Part shown: one piece after another, positions 60,901 through 64,000 of the stretch | Layout of the letters: the number at the start of each line of letters is the position of its first letter | Numbering within the stretch: position 1 is the first letter of the stretch | Assembly (NCBI GenBank): GCA_035610835.1 | Contig: CM069459.1 | Coordinates: 60,351,923-60,415,922 of the forward strand | From: Ophiura sarsii | Taxonomy: Eukaryota > Echinodermata > Ophiuroidea > Amphilepidida > Ophiuridae | Length of the DNA stretch: 64,000 nucleotides | Reading direction: 5' to 3' | The notes under the pieces: model-generated | The model's input: only the letters and a program-made list of their open reading frames with translations | What the model was told of the DNA's origin: nothing | Database searches by the model: none | Program-made: the position numbers and the translations under genes

Positions 60901-61648
60901 TATTTCCAAAACTAAGCCTTATTTTGGAAAAAGAAAAAATTGCCTCCTAGACAAAATTGTTTTGTTTAGAAAAATGTATATTAGAACAAATTACCATTTT
61001 TTATTTTATAGTTATGCTGTCTGAAAAATTTAGTTTATTTGGTATCACATTGATATCACCATCGGATTCCTTATCAAATTTCCTTTCTATAAATGTATAC
61101 TTTTATGTACTTTTATTAAATATTCTCAAACTTAGAAGCAAAAGTTGATCATCAAAATAATAGGGTTGACACTTCCCTTAAACCACTTTCCACGTGGCTA
61201 TTGGGTTCTACCATACAAAACAGACTTTTATGAAACCTTTCCCAACTTTCAAGGTCCATAGGCATGTTTGCACTTATTTTATTGCATTTCTCATGGTGAT
61301 TCTAAATATGATAGTTAATAAAAAAAAAATCTGACATATTTGAAACATATGATTTTGCAATGTCGTCTGCACAATTATTAACTATTCACATGCACGCAGC
61401 TGATACTACTCCGCCAGATGTAACATGTCCGGGGAATCAGCAAGCTTTGGTAGGTTTGGGACAGAGATTTGCTCAGGTCAACTATCCAGAAGCCTCTGCT
61501 ACCGACGACAGTGATGAAACCGTTATACTTGAGTATTTTCCACGGGGGAATATGTTTAGCCTTGGTCTGACAGATGTGAGAGTGACTGCAATTGATTCTA
61601 GCAATAATAGAGCCAGCTGCACATTCGTGATAGAAGTAGGATACACAG
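57960..61648 (+). CDS. HYR-domain protein, three internal exons (partial gene)
   Basis: Three exons, 57960-58238, 59507-59734 and 61400-61648, each start with two bases completing a codon and end one base into a codon (phase 1-1). Exon 1 reads DITPPEILNCPSEIKQ ... VPFGGATSVEYTFTDNAGN ... CAFPV, and exon 3 DTTPPDVTCPGNQQA ... VTAIDSSNNRASCTFVIEV. Both are clear HYR (hyalin repeat) domains, an Ig-like extracellular adhesion module common in echinoderm, hemichordate and amphioxus proteins. Exon 2 (PVISDCPSNQCDTQ ... TFAAGRTTVTYKVEEAG ... CVFLVC) is a diverged HYR domain with extra cysteines. No signal-peptide or membrane exon is visible, so the gene probably continues downstream of 64000 and perhaps upstream. 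Likely extracellular. Exon calls are good; total extent unknown. Confidence 0.82.
58983..59300 (+). repeat. (TTATTTA)n microsatellite, ~320 bp, in an HYR intron
   Basis: A 7-base unit is repeated over 40 times with a few slips (TTATATTATTTA near 59131, TTTATTTTTTATTTTTTA near 59225). The long reading frame through it is an artefact. Confidence 0.95.
59756..59905. mobile_element. 150-bp MITE family D with TA duplication, just after an HYR exon
   Basis: AAGCGTTCAGCATACTCCAT and the complement of AAGCGTTCATCATACTCCGC, with TA on both sides. It starts about 20 bases after the donor of HYR exon 2 (59735). Confidence 0.82.
60325..60455 (+). repeat. tRNA-derived SINE (family B)
   Basis: GAACTGAAGGCCTATA, ATCACCGT, then TCTCAGTTGGTAGAGCGCC (strong A box) and GGTTCAATTTC (B box). 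Same order as 3205-3330. Confidence 0.7.
60565..60612 (+). repeat. GT-rich microsatellite
   Basis: Imperfect GTGTGGGGTGTGTGTG repeats. Confidence 0.85.
61183..61378 (+). mobile_element. MITE family A copy ending ~20 bases before HYR exon 3
   Basis: TTAAACCACTTTCCACGTGG at left and the family interior ATTGCATTTCTCATGGTGAT. The right end stops after AATGTCGTCTGCA, so the right TIR is lost. The acceptor of the HYR exon is at 61398-61399. Confidence 0.75.
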
Positions 61649-63480
61649 GTATGTATCAACAGTGACTGTCAAATAAAAGGGAAGGCTAAGCCGGTATTTT
61701 CTGTGGAAGCTATGACGCCAGGGTTGAGCACCAGAAGGACTTAACTCAAAAAATGCTATTCAACCAACTTTCAAACATTTGGGACTCATTACAATACACT
61801 GTAGCACCCAACTTATAACTCTAATGTTAGTTAAATTAGACATGTTAGAGCAGGAGGGATATTATGTGATTTTTCCCCGGGGCGCCCTCTATTCATTTTC
61901 TTTGTTTAAGAAATTAGATTTTCTTGCAGATTTACATTTCTGATCATAAATCATAAATATATTCTGAGTTACAGAGCGATACGAGTCTTAATAACTTCAA
62001 AATAATGGTTTTAGAGTGAATTTAGAGTATAAACTGGCCTGCTATATATAGCAGGACAGTTTATTTTTACTCCGCGCCGTGCTTCTTGAAAAGCCGCACA
62101 GTTAAGGGAAAAAACATTTGTATAGTATAAATCAAATTTTCAATGTTTAAACTGATAAAACAACGTTATTTGTTACAAAAATAAATACAACAAAAAAGTG
62201 ACCCCTGTGAAATTCGAACTGGTAAAAGTTTTCATAGTTAATACAAGTCTTAGTATCCCTTTAAGAGTGTTTATGAGTTTTTTGTTTATCTCTCCATGGT
62301 TCTGAAAATCTAGTTTATATTATACCAAAATATAAATTTTGCGGCCTTTTGGCGCTCAACCCTAGATGCGTGTCTCAGATTAAAATCAGGAAACATCATA
62401 AAATGCCATGTAGCTTCTAGCGCTGTCATTAAATGACCCCTCAACAGTAATAAATAACCCGACACTCTCACCCCCAGAATTTATCATCGGTCTGGAAAGA
62501 TGCACTCATTGTCCCGAGTGCTCGTGGGTTCGAGTTCAGGTGTAATAAAACACCGAGTGACAGAGTTGTATGAAATACTTTTTAAACATTGTTACGTATC
62601 GCGTCAATAAATTCATGCACTAATTTTAGTCGTTAAAAATGTTTCAAGGATTTGAATTTCCAACACCGCGTTTTTTCTGAAGATAGTTTAATAAATTAAT
62701 TATCATCACATTATACTAGTATGAGAGACAATTGGTCTTCGTTTGATTATATCTGATATCAATAAGACGTTTCAATGAGTGTGTTTCTACTTGGCGATTT
62801 AACGGTAATTACAGTTAACTTGCCCAGTAGAAACAGCCATAATGATAATTAACGCTAAGTGTTGTAACCTCAAAAATCTTCACATGTTTCTTAACGGTAA
62901 CTTTTCCAGTAGAAACAGCCACAACGTTGAATCTTAAAAGGGCACCAAGAGATGTGTTGGAGGCTCTGCCCTCAATTATAATAAAAACTAGGATTGGTAT
63001 ATTTTACAATTATATTACATGTTTGAACTTACACCTATAAGGATTAACACTAGCCCTCAGCATTTTACGTCAGACAGTGTCCACCTGCAGCACGCGTGAT
63101 AAATAACGCGAACCATATTTTCATAGAGGGCGTTTTAATGAAAAGGTCTCTGGATTCCAGACGACGGTGGCTACGAAAATATTTCCAATCCAAAACCGTT
63201 TGGGATGGCTAATCATCCCAATTGTAAATGCTATTTTTTTAAAATTTAAACCGTTGTTAAGCGGTCGTCCCATTCACTTGATCAGGTAACCTCGTTCGCA
63301 TATTTTAACCTGAATACTCGTGAATACGCCTATGTCCAGCGTCGTCTGCTGGATTCTACGTATTTTGAGGCAGTCTTTTACAAGCGGGCGGCATTGTTTG
63401 GTATAAGGGTCAAATGTCGTGGCCCGTCGATTAGGATCGATAAACTTAGCGGCAACTTTTCGCGAGTAGAAACGTAGGGG
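61649..63480. other. Intron or 3' flank of the HYR gene, no exon recognised
   Basis: AT-rich. It holds a near-perfect 30-base palindrome centred on CTGCTATATATAGCAG (about 62030-62062) and two copies of AGTAGAAACAGCCA (about 62830 and 62910). No further HYR exon was found on the plus strand. Confidence 0.4.
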
Positions 63481-63540
63481 GTGGGGGATGGGGGAGCGTG
63501 GAGGTGGGGGTGGGGGAGGGTGGTGGTGGGGGGGGGGGGG
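63478..63540 (+). repeat. G-rich low-complexity tract
   Basis: [24 protein letters not shown] sequence ending in a 13-base G run at 63528-63540; strong G-quadruplex potential. Confidence 0.85.
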
Positions 63541-64000
63541 TTAACGAGCAAGCTTTTTCTAAGATAGTTAAATATACATTTATTATTCATAAAACATTAA
63601 AGTATGAGCGACAGGCTACAAGTGCCAGCGAAACAGACATATCACACGTTTTCTACACAATTTCAAAAGAGACGATATTCCCTGTTTTCACCGTTTTTGT
63701 TTTAAGGCAATCTCAGGAAAAAAGTGTAGGCCTACCTTAGGTCCCAAATACTGGTATACCAGTATCGGTCAATACTGGTACAATTATAATTACTGTTACC
63801 ATACCAACTATAATGACATGTCGTTTAAAATAATAATAATGATCAAGTAAATTGTGACTGAAATGCTAACTTTTATATAATATTGTTTTTGCCGCTAGTT
63901 GACTCAAGATTCGGTACTTTTACTTATTTTACAAAGACAGATAATGAGCTACCAATGCTAACTTAAAATTAAACAAGTTTTAGCCGCTAGCTGACTCTTG

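Overview
The window is animal nuclear DNA: multi-exon genes with GT-AG introns, introns packed with transposons, microsatellites, long poly-G tracts and one 100-base assembly gap (53901-54000). The gene content (a sacsin-like giant protein, a GPI-type alkaline phosphatase and a multi-HYR-domain protein) and the texture of the repeats suggest a marine invertebrate deuterostome such as a hemichordate or echinoderm. That is an inference; nothing here fixes the species.

Layout. (1) 1-16.1 kb, + strand: the 3' part of a sacsin-like gene. It has three small 5' exons and then one 12.4-kb exon, carrying three GHKL-ATPase (sacsin) repeats and a C-terminal J domain. One frameshift lies at about 7485, and there is no HEPN domain. 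(2) 16.1-29.8 kb: intergenic. It holds a LINE 3' end, a fold-back element half, a nested 1-kb inverted repeat, a 1.6-kb element built of ACGT-containing units spaced about 10 bp apart, tRNA-derived repeats, and a seven-unit satellite interrupted by a LINE tail. (3) 29.8-49.4 kb, + strand: a complete nine-exon alkaline phosphatase gene. All splice phases agree, the exons total 1599 nt (532 residues plus stop), and every metal ligand is present. Its introns hold at least nine separable repeat elements (Tc1/mariner-like, PIF/Harbinger-like, an unclassified TIR element with a visible empty site, a minisatellite). Decayed tandem copies of the start of exon 7 lie just before the real exon. (4) 49.4-57.9 kb: repeats plus the last two exons of a minus-strand gene (51317-52379) encoding a membrane segment and a cytoplasmic tail ending in a PDZ-ligand-like motif. 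(5) 57.9-64 kb, + strand: three consecutive phase 1-1 exons, each encoding one HYR domain, from a gene that probably extends past the window.

The genes do not form a pathway. Sacsin is a cytoplasmic chaperone-like protein, the phosphatase is a cell-surface enzyme, and the HYR protein is probably extracellular. The strongest unusual signals are the exon-7 copies, the empty-site proof of one transposon insertion, the nested and helically phased CGTA element, two copies of one MITE family ending about 20-30 bases before splice acceptors of unrelated genes, and the HEPN-less, frameshifted sacsin-like gene.
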